Shown one piece after another: positions 46,722 to 57,372 of a stretch of 64,000 nt of DNA. The translations under genes and the position numbers were made by a program. This DNA is from Sternotherus odoratus (taxonomy: Eukaryota; Chordata; Testudines; Kinosternidae): positions 41,382,133 to 41,446,132 of the forward strand of contig JAVMKO010000005.1 in assembly GCA_032164245.1 (NCBI GenBank), in the 5' to 3' direction. Numbering within the stretch: position 1 is the stretch's first letter; the number at the start of each line of letters is the position of its first letter. Under the pieces are notes generated by a model. It searched no databases. It was not told the DNA's origin and was given only the letters and a program-made list of their open reading frames with translations.

Positions 46722-47036
46722 AAAGAACGGTTACTTATCTCCTAACTGTTGTTCTTCGAGATGTCCATTCATGTCCATTCCAACACCCTCCCCCCTCCCC
46801 CCACCTCCCCTCTGTCGGAGTTCCGGCAAGAAGGAACTGAGCGACGGGCGGGTCAGCAGGGTCATATATACTGCGCTATAAAGGCGCCACTCTAGGGGTC
46901 TCCCCTGCCGACCCTACGGGTACCGCTAGGAAAAGCTTCCGGGACCGTGCCTGCACGGTGCGCACACACATCTTGGAATGGACATGAGCAACACATCTCG
47001 AAGAACAACAGTTACGAGGTAAGTAACTGTTCTTTA
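46722..47036. repeat. DIRS internal complementary region and right terminal repeat
   Basis: TAACTGTTGTTCTTCGAGAT (46744) is complementary to ATCTCGAAGAACAACAGTTA (46995). GTCCATTCCAA (46771) is complementary to TTGGAATGGAC (46973). The segment can therefore fold, as expected for the complementary region that templates replication of the unequal DIRS ends. Confidence 0.8.
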
Positions 47037-50000
47037 AGGAGCTTTCTGGGGATGGTAGCTGGTTGGTCAGGGTGCTTGTAGGGTTGGCAGCTCATCCTCT
47101 GATGCTCTTAGCCCTGGTGTATACTGCCTGGTTCTATTCCACTGGGAGTTGTCTCCGGCTCAGTCTGAGTCTAGCATATATGATGCATGCAGAGGGGATT
47201 TAATTGGACAGGTTTATCCCTTTAACAGCTCTGATAGCCATGAGATTTCCCTTACAGGTATTGGGTAATGGAGTCTTTATCAGTCCTTCAGCTCCTTGAT
47301 AGGCAGAGTGAAAGGTTTCACTTGTCTGAAGGCTTGCAAAGATTGGCATGCAACAAAATGCTCCTTGGCTCCATTCAGAGTGATTCCCTCCCACCCCCCG
47401 TTGTAAGTAAGTCTTATGGCGCTGTCATTGCAAGTAGTTAGTTCTCCACAGGAGATTTATCTGACTTGTGACAGCAATGTTTGTGCTGAAGGTGGTATTA
47501 GGGCACAGTGGGCTAGGCTAATCCAGTCTGGAACACGACTGCGTCAGGAGCTGCCTCTCTTTGTCCTGTTGCTCTCCATGCTAATTACCTGTAACGTTGT
47601 TCCTCTCTGGCTTCTGGAGGCATGTGATATGGAGGACTGGCTAGCATAGTGAATTAATGCTCATAAGAAGCATTCTCCCCGCTCTTCCCAGTGGCATGGC
47701 TGGGGCTGTCTTGAGTTTTCCCGTCTGGGTGGTGGCCCTGCTGTTGTTAGGCTACCTGCTCAGGTCAGCGGAGCAAACTTGCATTGGTAGCTACAGCCGG
47801 CCTCCTCGTGACAAGCTTAGGGGCTGATGCTGGTAGAGAGAAGGTACTGGAGCCATTGTTGTTTCAACTGCAGAGGAAGAGAGAGCAGGGGTCATTGAGC
47901 TGAAATAGGCAATACTGAACCACAGTCCACCAGATTGTTGGGCTCCCAGGACTCCAGCAGTGTGTGCTACACATGCAGGCCTGTAGGGTTCCTCCCTCTT
48001 ACCTGGACATGGCCCATGGGTTCTACACAGCGTGAGACCTTCGGGCAGGGCAGGAAGAGGATGGACTCCTATACCCAGATCTCCTGGGTCCCAGTCCAGT
48101 GCCCTCTCCACTAGGTCACACTATCTGCCTCTCTTTCCCCACTTCAGATGGCAGGTGACCTATGTGGGGAAGTATTTCCTTCAGACACTGTCTGTGTTTA
48201 ACTGGGAGCTAGGAGCTCCACTGATAGCATGCACACCTCATACTGTGCCCAATCACACAGAGCAGAAGCCCACCCAGCAATAAAGATGGAAATTAGCTTC
48301 CTCTGCTCAGCACTTGCATTTAAAGAGAAGAAGGGGGGGGGGGGGGGGGAGAGAAAATACCACACTTCCTAAACTGCAAACATTTAAAGGTATAATCTTC
48401 TTGCTTTGTTAATTAATAGTAATAATCTGTCCCTTCTCCCACTTGTTTCCTAATTGCTGGTTAGTAGTTTTTGTTTTAATTATATTTTTAATTCACTCCT
48501 AATCAAATTTTGGCTGACTCGCTTCATTTGTTTATTTATTTATTTAGCCTGTATGTGTGCATGTTTCTGTCTCTTCCCTCCCGCCCCTTCTCTTCCTCTT
48601 CCTTCCTCCCTCCACCCTTCCCTCACTGTTCCTGAGCTGGACCTGATCCAATAATCCAATTTGAATCCAATCTCTCAAGTCTGGAATTCTAATTTACAGA
48701 TTGAAGAGAGGGAATTGAACAATGCACACACACCAGGGCGGGAGTTTATTGTCTAATCTAATCAGGGACAATCAGATGTTTGTAACAAGTCTATCAGAAC
48801 TGTATTGGGCCCATTTGCAGAGCAATGTAACCAGCCTTCTAATAACACTAACACGATTTAGGGCTCCGTGCATTTTCATGCAGATTATGTCGTACGTTTT
48901 CCTTTCTTCTTGCGTGTATGCTTGGCAGAAGCCCAGCCCTGTTTGCTTTAATACTTTGTAAGCTACTTGGTGCGCTCTGAGGCTGCAGAGAGATGGGAAG
49001 CTGCACATCCTTCCATTGTGGCATCTGCAGGGCCCTGAGCAATGGTGCCAGTGGTGCCCTGTGTGTGGAAGAGACCAGAGTACTCCCGTACTTCCTGAGC
49101 AGAGGCCTCTCCAACTCGCTCCATGTGGGTCTTCCAAGCAGCCACAGCAGCGTGCCAGGTCTGTCACTCAGGATGCATTTGAGCTGTACTGCTGGGAAAT
49201 AGGAGGCAGTAACACATGCATGGAGATATCTGATAAGTCTCGCCATCGAAGATACTTCCTAACCTTCTGCATATGAGAATGAGCCCTCAGGCACCTTTGG
49301 CTGGGAGAGGATGTTGTCGAAGAATGAATAAATATACAATGCTCTTTTTCTGTTTTGATACAGGGCATGCAAAGCCTGGTGCGTGGCTTTTGTAGATTTA
49401 ATTGTTTTGCTTTATATGTAGAGTGTGCTCGGGCTGTGGGCTCCATCACAGCTCAAGAGCAAGAAACCTGTTTTCTTGTGGTTGGAACAAAGGTCCAGAG
49501 GCCAGGAAAATCCTGGGTTCCAGTTCCTCAGGCATAACTGGCTAGCCTTGGGCAAGTAGTTACCTTGTCTGCTTGTGCTTTCCTAATCAAATAAATGATC
49601 TCTCCTCCTTTCACTATTATCGCCGCCGGTGTCCAGCTTTTATCAAAAAGCTGAGCTGCCTTGGAGTTGGTCACTTACTGTGGGTCGCTGCTGCTCAGTT
49701 GTCTGTACTTATGGGCTTGGGTCAGGAGTTTATTTTGGGCTTCTCTTATTTCCTCATGGTCCTAAAGTATTTTCTCTCTGGTTCTTGCTCCACACTGAAG
49801 TCTCTCCTGAGACAGGTATGACGCAGGCGGCAGTTTCAGTATGCTTCTGTTCATTGCACTGTCCTCCGTTGTGGGCTCTGAGCTCCTAAAATTGCTCTGT
49901 GGGGGCGGCCCAACTGCATTTGACTTAAAGGGTTACAGTTTCTAAATTGGCTGAGTAAAATTTGCTCTGGCACATTTATACCTGGCATACTCATACCTGA

Positions 50001-50080
50001 AAGCAGAAGCCCCATTGGTGCTGGATTGCAAGCACACAAGCCTGGAGGTACAAGATAGACCGGGGTGGGGGGCTGAACTC
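47037..50080. other. Intronic sequence, nothing coding
   Basis: There is a G run at about 48333-48350, a (TTTAT)n stretch near 48527-48546, and CT-rich sequence near 48560-48620. The AT-rich blocks 48385-48500 and 48645-48725 contain TTAATTAAT and CTAATTG-type words and might be conserved non-coding DNA. No exon is recognised. Confidence 0.4.
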
Positions 50081-50089
50081 CTGCTGCTT

Positions 50090-50682
50090 TGAGTGGCATA
50101 GTAAGGAGGCAGGGCTGAGAGCTCCTGTGGGGCAGTGTCTAGCTCTGGCAGGCCGCACGGCCTCCAGACATGCAGCTCTGAGCAGCGTGGTAAGGGGGCC
50201 AAGCTGGTGGCTGGGGGGGGGGGGGGAGGGTTGGATAAGGGACAGGGAGTCCCAGGGACAGTTGGGGACAGGAAGCGGTTGGATGGGGCGGAGGTTCTGG
50301 GGTGGTGGTGAGGGAATAGAAGACTGGGAGGGGGGGAGGGATGGATAGGTGTGGGAGTCCCGGGGGTCTGTCAGGAGGTGGGGCAATGGATAAGGGGTTG
50401 GTGCATTCAGGAGACAGGGAGCGGAGGGGGGGGGGGGTTGGGTGGGGAGGTCCTGGGGGAGAAGTTAGGGTGGGAGGTCTTGGAAGGGGGCGGTCAGGTG
50501 ACAAGGAGTCGGGGATGGGTTGATGGGTTGGGGATTCTGAGGGGGACAGGAAGTGGGTAGGGGTCGGATAGGGGACTGGGCCAGGCTGTTTGGGGAGGCA
50601 CAGCCTTCCCTACCCGGCCCTCCACACAGTTTGGCAACCCCGACGTGGCCCTTGAGCCAAAAAGTTTGCCTACGCCTGAGAT
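50090..50682 (-). mobile_element. hAT-like element (GGGCAAAC family), long copy
   Basis: On the minus strand it starts with TCAGGCGTAGGCAAACTTTT, contains GGTAGGGAAGGCTGTGCCTC, and keeps the GC-rich part (CTGAGCAGCGTGGTAAGGG near 50178) also present in the copy at 10290. The interior is degenerate G-rich repeat. Non-coding. Confidence 0.68.
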
Positions 50683-50721
50683 ACACTCTAAGCTCTTTGG
50701 GGCTCTTTGCCTTTTCATTAT

Positions 50722-50868
50722 GAGCCTGATTCTTGTTTGCATTAAGGCTCCTTTACGCTACTCTGGCAGCATTCAGGAGCCTTAAAGAGGACAGGTGCCT
50801 CCTTAAGGCTCTTCACACTGCCACAGTAGTTTACAGAGGCTTCCTTAGGGTAAATGAGAATCAGGCCC
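50722..50868. mobile_element. Short palindromic MITE
   Basis: GAGCCTGATTCTTGTTTGC and AATGAGAATCAGGCCC are inverted terminal repeats. The inner CATTAAGGCTCC and GGAGCCTTAAAG segments extend the palindrome. It is 147 bp and non-coding. Confidence 0.72.
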
Positions 50869-51229
50869 TATATATCTATACTCTGCCTAGCACAACAAGC
50901 CCTGGTTCCTGACTGGAGTCTCTTGCTGCTACAATGCAGATGTAATAATGGGGTGACACAAGTGATGTGGGTGGATCTTACAGGAGATGGCACCCTGTGA
51001 ACATTTTGGCCCAAATTTTAAAAACATGTAGGGGGCTGCAGTCCCCTGTTAACCTTTCTCATTGCTACTGTTGCAAGGGCCCCCGAGACCCCTGTGACTC
51101 ACAGAATAGAAAGAGGGGCAGGTTTTTTAAAAGTTTGCCAGTAATGTTTAGCTTTGTATTTGACAGCACTTTGCTGTCATACAGCTATTGCTGTCACTCT
51201 TTCTCAAGTTCCCCTGTTGTATTGTGGTT

Positions 51230-51299
51230 CGTCCATCAAGTTGATGAGGACCACCCAGTGTCATCAGTTTGTTTGGGAGTGGGTTCTGAGATGGCTAGT
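51230..51299 (-). pseudogene. LINE ORF2 C-terminal tip, separated from its body
   Basis: Read on the minus strand from 51299 it gives SHLRTHSQTN and a stop. This completes the zinc-finger-like end (CPQCNRQFRARIGL) of the LINE fragment at 52885 once the TIR element is disregarded; one base is also missing at the junction. Confidence 0.7.
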
Positions 51300-51301
51300 T
51301 A

Positions 51302-52882
51302 CCGTATTTTCCGGCGTATAAGACGACTTTTTAACCCCGGGAAATCGTCTCAAAAGTCAGGGGTCGTCTTATACGCCGGGTATAGTCTTATAGGGCGGGT
51401 GCTCCGCTCGCCCGGTGGCGCGGGGTTGTCCCCCCCCCCCCCGGGACTCAGCGTGGGGTTGGGGCGAGGCGAATGACACCAGGGACACGGACGAGAGCGC
51501 CTGGCTCCGGCTAGTCCCGGCTGTACATGAGGCGCCCGCAGCCCGGGCGGGGCGCGGCGCAGCGACCCATGCGGCTGCGCCAATTTTCCATGGAGTTCTC
51601 CCTCCTGAGTCCAGTAACTGCCCCTGCCCCCCGCGGCGCCCCCCTCACCCAGCCGCCCCGGCGCCCCTCGTCACCAAATGTCCCTGGGCCCGCGGCTCCC
51701 CCGCGCTGCCTTTCACCGGCTCCCCTCGCTTCCCCCGCGCTGCCTTTCACCAGCTCCCCTCGCTTCCCCCGCGCTGCCTTTCACCGGCTCCCCTCGCTTC
51801 CCTGTCACCAGACCCCGCTGTGTGCCCCCCCCCCCCGTCCCCCTTCACCGGCTCTCTGGTCCCTCCCCGTTCCTCCCCCCTCCGCTCCCATTCAGCAAAT
51901 CTCCCTCCCCCGGGCTTCACCTCGCCAGGTCCTGCCCTCCGGCTCCCTCCCTCTGCTCCAGAGCTCCTACTCCTCGTTTTCCTTCTTCAGAACCTGAGCT
52001 CCCCCGTCACCAGACCCAACCCCCTCGGTTCCCCAGCCCACGCTCACCAGGACCGTCACGCGAGTGCCGCCCGGGGCTTCCCCTTCTTCACTCTACAGTC
52101 TGTAGTTCCCCCATCCTCTGCCCCCCCCGGGGTGCTCTCCCCTCCCCCAATACTCTGTGTCCTCTCATGGGATCCGCCTCCCCCCCCCCCCCCACTCACC
52201 ACATCATCTGTGTTCCCCCCAGGACTCTGTCGCTCCTCCCCAACAGACCCTCTGTATCCTCCCCTCCACCCAACCCTCTGTGCCCCTTCTTGGGGCTTCC
52301 CCCTCCACTTGACCCTCTGTGCCCCCCCCCCCGTCCTCCCAACCTGATCCTCTGTGACTTCCCTAGGGCACTGTCCCCTCCCCCATACCCAATCCTCTGT
52401 GCATCTGTGCCTTCCCCTGGGACTCTTTGCTCCTCCCACCAGACCCTCTGCACCCCTCTTGGGGTGCTCTTCCCCCCCCCGACTCTCCTTCCCACCCCAA
52501 TCCTCTTCCCACCCCCCAGGTTCTCCTGTTCCCCTCACCGATCCTCTCTGCCAACCCCCTCCACTCCACCCGGACTCTCCCTTCCCCCTCATCCGATTCT
52601 CTGTGTCATCCCCCTTCGCCCCACTCTGTGACTTCCTTGCGCTCTGTCCCCCAACCCTTTGTGTCCCCCAGTGCACTTTCTCCCCCATCACCCAATCCTC
52701 TGTGCTCCCTCCATACCAGATCCTCTCCCCCCATGTTGCTCGTCACCAGGACCCCTTTCTCTAACTCTAACTAAAATATTTTACTACAGTATTTGTTTCA
52801 GAATCTTTTTTTTCTAGATTTTCCTCCTTTAAAATTAGGTGCGTCTTATATGCCGGAGCGTCTTATATGGCGAAAAATACGG
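51302..52882. mobile_element. TA-target TIR element inserted in a LINE ORF
   Basis: CCGTATTTTCCGGCGTATAAG and CTTATATGGCGAAAAATACGG are terminal inverted repeats flanked by TA at 51300-51301 and 52883-52884. A second internal copy of the motif (GTCTTATACGCCGG at 51366, GTCTTATATGCCGG at 52844) lies inside each end. The interior is C-rich, with tandem CTCCCCTCGCTTCCCCCGCG units at 51718-51800, and has no transposase. The element splits a LINE: sequence on both sides joins into one reading frame region. The superfamily is probably Tc1/mariner-like by its target, not confirmed. Confidence 0.85.
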
Positions 52883-52884
52883 TA

Positions 52885-53341
52885 GTCCAATCCGAGCCCG
52901 AAATTGACGGTTGCATTGGGGACATGAAAAGTCAGGCTGCCGACCGAGGGAAGAGAAGATACCAGCCCTGGACTTGCGAAGAAGACGTTTCTCTATAGCA
53001 TTCCTCAGTCTCTTTTGTTCGTAGGCTGTTGCACCATCATGAACTTGTCTGCACCAGGCAACGCGATCATTAGCGATGCTCTCCCAATTTTCAGGATCTA
53101 TGTTACAGTTCTTAAGGGAGGCCTTAAGGGTGTCTTTGAATCTCTTCTTTTGACCACCAAGAGATCGCTTGCCATGTTGTAATTCACCATAAAACATCTT
53201 CTTGGGCAATCGTTCATCGGGCATTCGCACAACATGGCCAGCCCATCTAAGTTGTGCCTTGCAAAGCAGGGTGTGGATGCTTGTCATATCAGCCTGTAAA
53301 AGGACGTCGGTGTCTGGAATTTTGTCCTGCCATCTTATCAA
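52885..53341 (-). pseudogene. Non-LTR retrotransposon ORF2, C-terminal segment
   Basis: It is open for about 150 codons and reads AQLRWAGHVVRMPDERLPKK, then GGQKKRFKDTLKASLK, AWCRQVHDGA and SCPQCNRQFRARIGL. These are characteristic of the C-terminal domain of a vertebrate LINE reverse-transcriptase protein that ends in a C2H2-like finger. The reverse transcriptase core itself is absent (5' truncated). The clade is not assigned. The 3' tip lies at 51230-51299 because of the TIR element insertion. Confidence 0.78.
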
Positions 53342-54337
53342 GTTCCCCTACATAATCAGTGTCTCATGTTATTTCTGTGGCTCTTTCTTCTGTGTAGTAC
53401 CAGTTTTTCTTAAAAGTCAGTCTTAATGGACTGAATTTCAAGTTGGTAATATCCCTTGAAGCAACATAACAGCTATAGAATACCAAAGTGAACAACCCAC
53501 GTACATTTAAAACCTGGCAAACCCTAGCTTCAGTTTTACTGCTGCCGTTTTTTAAAAAAAGCCAAGAACGTGAAGGAGCTTTTATGCAGAAAATCCCCAC
53601 GAGCCCTGCATAGTTATGAATATTCCCATAGCTGCAGACTGGCACTGAGCAGTGTTTATTAGAGAGGAAATTGAACATAGCCAGTTGATGCACTCTTTAG
53701 TCCCTGGAGACTCGGGTTTGCCTAGCTTAGGTTGTCGTGTAGTTTGTGGATGTTTGTTTTACCCACATTTACACATTAGTGTTAATTAATGTGTTCATAC
53801 TAGTTAATGTTTGTAAAGCACTTTGAAGACATAAAGTGCTCTGCAGTCTGTTCTAAACATAATGCATTTTCTGACCCAAAGCTTGATATTGCTAGCAATT
53901 GCAGCTGCATCCCAGCTGGGAATATATGGGTGTTTAAATTCAGGACTGCCGTGAATGGGGAGAACTACAGGCCAGGATTTAGGTGCTTTCATAGAGACAT
54001 GTAGCGCCCCAGGGCTGGAAGAGCCCGGGGTGCTGTAGGTCAAGATTAAGGTGCATAGGCACAACTGTGTTGGCATCTAGGACCTTCATTCCTACCCCTG
54101 TTCAGCTTAATTCTACACTAGATAGGCAACTTTAAGAGCTTAGTTCGAGATTGTAGTTACTGTGGATGTTTGTGAAGTTTTGGGGCTAGTTCATACTAGT
54201 TAATGTAGGATCTTGAGAGCTCAGTTCAAAATCTGCCATGTGATCCAAATGAAAGTGAATTTGGTGATCTCTGCTTAGGAGAGGTGCAGGACTGGAAGAG
54301 ATGGGGCAGGTGAGGAGCATTGGCAGGGCTGTATGGG
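53342..54337. other. Intronic sequence, nothing recognised
   Basis: AT-rich, no supported gene. Confidence 0.45.
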
Positions 54338-54463
54338 TAGGCTGACCATATTTCCTTGAGACAAAAACGGGACATTGGGATAGCAAAAACGGGACGGGGT
54401 TATGTAATATTCTGTATTCATGAAAAAGTAAGATGATAAAAAAAGTTTTATTACATGAACATA

Positions 54464-55363
54464 CAGTAGACTCTCGATTATCCGGGATGATCGGGAAAAC
54501 CTTAATCCCGGTTAATAAAATCCCGGATAATCAAACGTCTACTGGGGGGGGGGGGGTTCGCCGCCGCCCTGGGGTGCGGGGGGGGGGGGGGGGGGAAGGT
54601 GGTGGTCCCACCACCTGCCCCAGTCAGCTCCCGCTGCCAGCCTGGGTGTAGGAAGCCCAGGCTGGCAGTGGAAGCTGAGACCCCCGCTGACAGGAGCCTG
54701 CAGGGAAAGTCTAAAGCGGCAGAGAGCTGAGAAGTGGCAGCAGCAGCCAAGCTCTCAACCCGCTGCTGCTTTAGAGTTTCCCCGCAGGCTCCTGCTAGCT
54801 GGGGTCTCAGCTCCCGCTGCCAGCCTGGGCTTCCTACACCCAGGCTGACTGCAGACTGAGACCCCAGCTGGCAAGGGGCCAGCGGGGGAAACCCCAAAGC
54901 AGCGGCAGGCTGAGCGCTCAGCCCCCCGCCACTTTGGGGTTTCCCCCCACTGGCCCCTTGCCAGCCGGGGTCCTGCCTCCTGCCCCAGTCTGCTCCCGCT
55001 GTCAGCCTGGGTTCCCTGCACCCAGGCTGTCAGAGGGAGCTGAGTGGGGCAGGTGGCAGGAGCCTGTGAAGACAGCCCAAAGCGGCGGCGGGCTCAGCAC
55101 CCAGCCTGCTGCCGCTTTGGGCTTTCCCCCCAGGCTCCTGCCAGCCAGGATCTCAGCCCGCTGCCAGTCTGGGTTTCCTATCACCCAGGCTGGAAGCAGG
55201 CTGAGACCCCAGCTCGTAAGGGGCCAGTGGGAGAAGCCCCAAAGCAGCGGCAGGCTAAGGCTGAGCCCGACGCCGCTTTGGGGCTTCCCCTATTGACCCG
55301 TTTAGACATCCCGGTTAATCCACAGCCTGGTTAACCCGCGCCCGGATAATCGGGAGTCTACTG
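54464..55363. mobile_element. Tigger/pogo-type MITE with TA duplication
   Basis: CAGTAGACTCTCGATTATCC and GGATAATCGGGAGTCTACTG are inverted terminal repeats flanked by TA (54462-54463 and 55364-55365). The inner part has G runs (54544-54596) and repeated inverted blocks of CCAGGCTGGCAG / CTGCCAGCCTGG spaced about 190 bp, making several hairpins. The TIR matches the Tigger type known from vertebrates. Non-coding. Confidence 0.92.
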
Positions 55364-55414
55364 TATTGACTTGAGCTAACAATTATTCTTCAGTGACAGA
55401 ACTCATACAAAAAT

Positions 55415-55562
55415 TTAGGTAGACATAAAGGGGGACTTTATTTCACCACGATCGCACCATGAATATTTCTCCGATGAAGTAATTTTACGCAGCAAATTTC
55501 GGTCTTTCAATACCTTATCATAAAACTCCTCACACTCCATGATTCTCTTCAGACACCTCAAA
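55415..55562 (-). other. Short protein-like frame inside the GGCTGACC element
   Basis: The minus strand from about 55562 reads LKRIMECEEFYDKVLKDRN and, further on, ITSSEKYSWCDRGEIKSP before a TAA at 55415-55417. Its composition is protein-like, unlike the minisatellite frames nearby. It could be the C-terminal exon of a lost transposase or a second captured host fragment. I do not recognise it. Confidence 0.35.
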
Positions 55563-56544
55563 TGACCCCCTATTTGCCTCCCCCAACCACATCAGCTTGT
55601 GGCTATGGCTCAGTTTCCTGCATAGCATCTCACAGGCAGAAGCTTGTGCAACAAGAGCTTCCCTCAGGCCAGCCACTCTGCCTTCCTCCTCCAGGCAGGC
55701 CCCCAACCGCCTCCACTATCAGTAACCCTTCTGACTGACCAAGTCCTCTCCCTACATCTGCAGCAGAAACACGGCTTCTCACCAACCCCACCGCATCGCC
55801 CACGCATGCCACAGCCACCTGCCCAGGCCTTAGCTGTGCCTTGAAGACTGACGCCCCGAATGGGCTCTGAGGCTTGGCCCAACTCCCGCATCCATGTGTT
55901 CAGGGAGGGCGTTAACCATGGTACCCCTACCCACCTGCCATCTCCCCTACCCACCCCCTGCCCCTCTTCACATCCAGCCATGGACTCCCCAGTACCTCCC
56001 TTCACAGACAACCCTGTGCCCCCCACATCCCCCCCACACCTTCACACATGGCCCCATACCTCCCACCCCCTTCACTCACAGCCCTGGACCCCCCAGTACC
56101 CTCCTTCACATACAACCCTATTCCCCTCATTCCATGCCCCCCACTTCCCCAGTACCCTCCTTCACACACAACCCTATTCCCCTCATTCCATGCCCCCCAC
56201 TTCCCCAGTACCCTCCTTCACACACAACCCTGTGCCCCCCATTCCATGCCCCCCACTTCCCCAGTACCCCCTTCACACACAGCCTTGTGCCCACCACCTA
56301 CCACCCCCTTCACAAGCAGCCATGCCCCCCCACTTCCCCTGTGCCCCTCTTCACATGCAGCCCCAGCCAGTACCTCCCTTCACACACAACCCTGTGTCCC
56401 CCACTTCCACCCACTTCCACACATGGCCCCTACGCACCCCTCTTTCCCCCTGCCCCCCCTCACACGCAGCCATGGCCCCCCACCCCATACTCCCTCCCCC
56501 CTTCACCCCATGCCCCCCCCCCGCCCGGTCCCCCCCCCCCCCCC

Positions 56545-56598
56545 CCCGCGCGCCTTGAGCAGCACAGTGTTGTTGGGGACGATGTTCTCCAGCTCCAT
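56545..56598 (-). pseudogene. Captured first coding exon of a GRK4/5/6-type kinase, copy 2
   Basis: ATG at 56598-56596 opens MELENIVPNNTVLLKAR. The Glu codon and the GT donor seen in copy 1 are replaced by a long G run, so this copy has probably lost its splice site. Residue 2 is Glu as in the kinase family, so copy 2 is closer to the ancestral peptide there than copy 1. Upstream sequence (56600-56990) is CpG-rich with the same CCAAT-type boxes. Confidence 0.7.
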
Positions 56599-57198
56599 GG
56601 GGCCCGGGGCGGCGCCGCCTCCTCCCTGCCCGGGCTCGCGCTGCCTCCGGCTCCGCTCGGCACCCGCCCCAGCTGCCGGCCTTGCTCCCTGAGCTCGCAA
56701 TCCCCGCGCTCGCGCCTTCCGCGCCGCCCCCTTATTGGGCCGCACGTGGCGTTTCCTCCACATGGAGGGGGCGGGGGGAGCGAGGCGCCAGGCAGCCCCT
56801 GCCCGGCCAGCAGCTCCACTCCGCCCCACGTGGGGGCGGCCCAGCCAATTGCACCGCGCGGGCTCTGCGGCGGCGGAGGGGAAGGGGAAGCAGGCCGGGG
56901 AGGGAGGCCCGAGGCCGTGAGGGGAAGGGACTGAAGGGCTGCGGGAGAGGGTGGGAGGAGGCGGGACCCGGCCGTGGGTCCCTGCAAAAAGCAAAAACGG
57001 GACAAATTTGATATTTGTGTTAAAAAGACGGGACAGTCCGAAAATATGTAAAAAACGGGACTGTCCTGTTCAAAACGGGACGTATGGTCAGCCTATGATT
57101 GGGTGACCCCTGAATTGGCATAGCAGAGGCTGGTATAGGTCAGGAATGAGACACAGCCTCAAACCTGCATTAAGGCAGCTTGCACTATCCCTATTATC

Positions 57199-57372
57199 AG
57201 GGGTAGACATGTGGCTTATAGACGAACAGACGTATTGGAGCATAAGCTTTCGTGGGCTAATTCCCAGTTCGCCACTGCCTGCATCAGATGAAGTGGGTGT
57301 TAGCTCACGAAAGCTTATGCTCCAATACGTTTGTTAGTCTATAAGGTGCCACAGGACTCTTTGTTGCTTTCC
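57199..57372. repeat. Tail-to-tail turtle SINE pair (fold-back)
   Basis: Forward SINE tail (ACGTATTGGAGCATAAGC, TTTCGTGGGCTAATTCCCAG) is followed within 30 bp by an inverted copy (AAGTGGGTGTTAGCTCACG, AAAGCTTATGCTCCAATACG, TAGTCTATAAGGTGCCACAGG). The two arms are complementary over about 45 bp and could form a hairpin. Confidence 0.8.

Larger units (their letters stand above)
41196..47036 (+). mobile_element. DIRS-type tyrosine-recombinase retrotransposon, nearly full length, inactivated
   Basis: The gene order is gag-like, reverse transcriptase/RNase H, then tyrosine recombinase. Terminal inverted repeats are visible: TAGAGTGGTGCCTTTATAGC on the left (41196) has its complement at 46876-46895, with GTATATATGACCCTGCTGACC and CTCAGTTCCTTCTT following in both. 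The right terminus extends to about 47036 (GTAACTGTTCTTTAA). It carries a stretch complementary to 46722-46790, the internal complementary region used for circle formation in this group. The left terminus lacks its outermost ~140 bp, replaced by Harbinger B. Every ORF carries breaks. Confidence 0.9.
54340..57093 (-). mobile_element. GGCTGACC-ended element with GRK-like promoter and exon 1, copy 2 (both ends present)
   Basis: The left end TAGGCTGACCATATTTCC and the right end GGGACGTATGGTCAGCCTA are inverted repeats of at least 13 bp (TAGGCTGACCATA), with TA outside. Both ends carry CGGGAC motifs. On the minus strand the order is terminus, GTCCCGTTTT repeats, CpG-rich promoter-like segment (56990-56600), GRK-like coding start (56598), G-rich minisatellite (56500-55960), then ordinary sequence (55860-55370). 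A Tigger-type MITE is inserted at 54464-55363. Agreement with copy 1 is near-complete where they overlap. Confidence 0.75.

Noticed and set aside
51415..52691. Open frames of 310 and 317 codons on + and 211 on -
   Set aside because: They lie wholly within the CCGTATTTT-ended element, are Pro/Ser-rich from CT-rich degenerate repeats, and overlap each other in several frames.
55860..56934. Long Pro/His/Thr-rich frames (up to 346 codons)
   Set aside because: These are reverse translations of the G-rich minisatellite and CpG island of the GRK-carrying element. The plausible coding piece is the short minus-strand exon at 56598.
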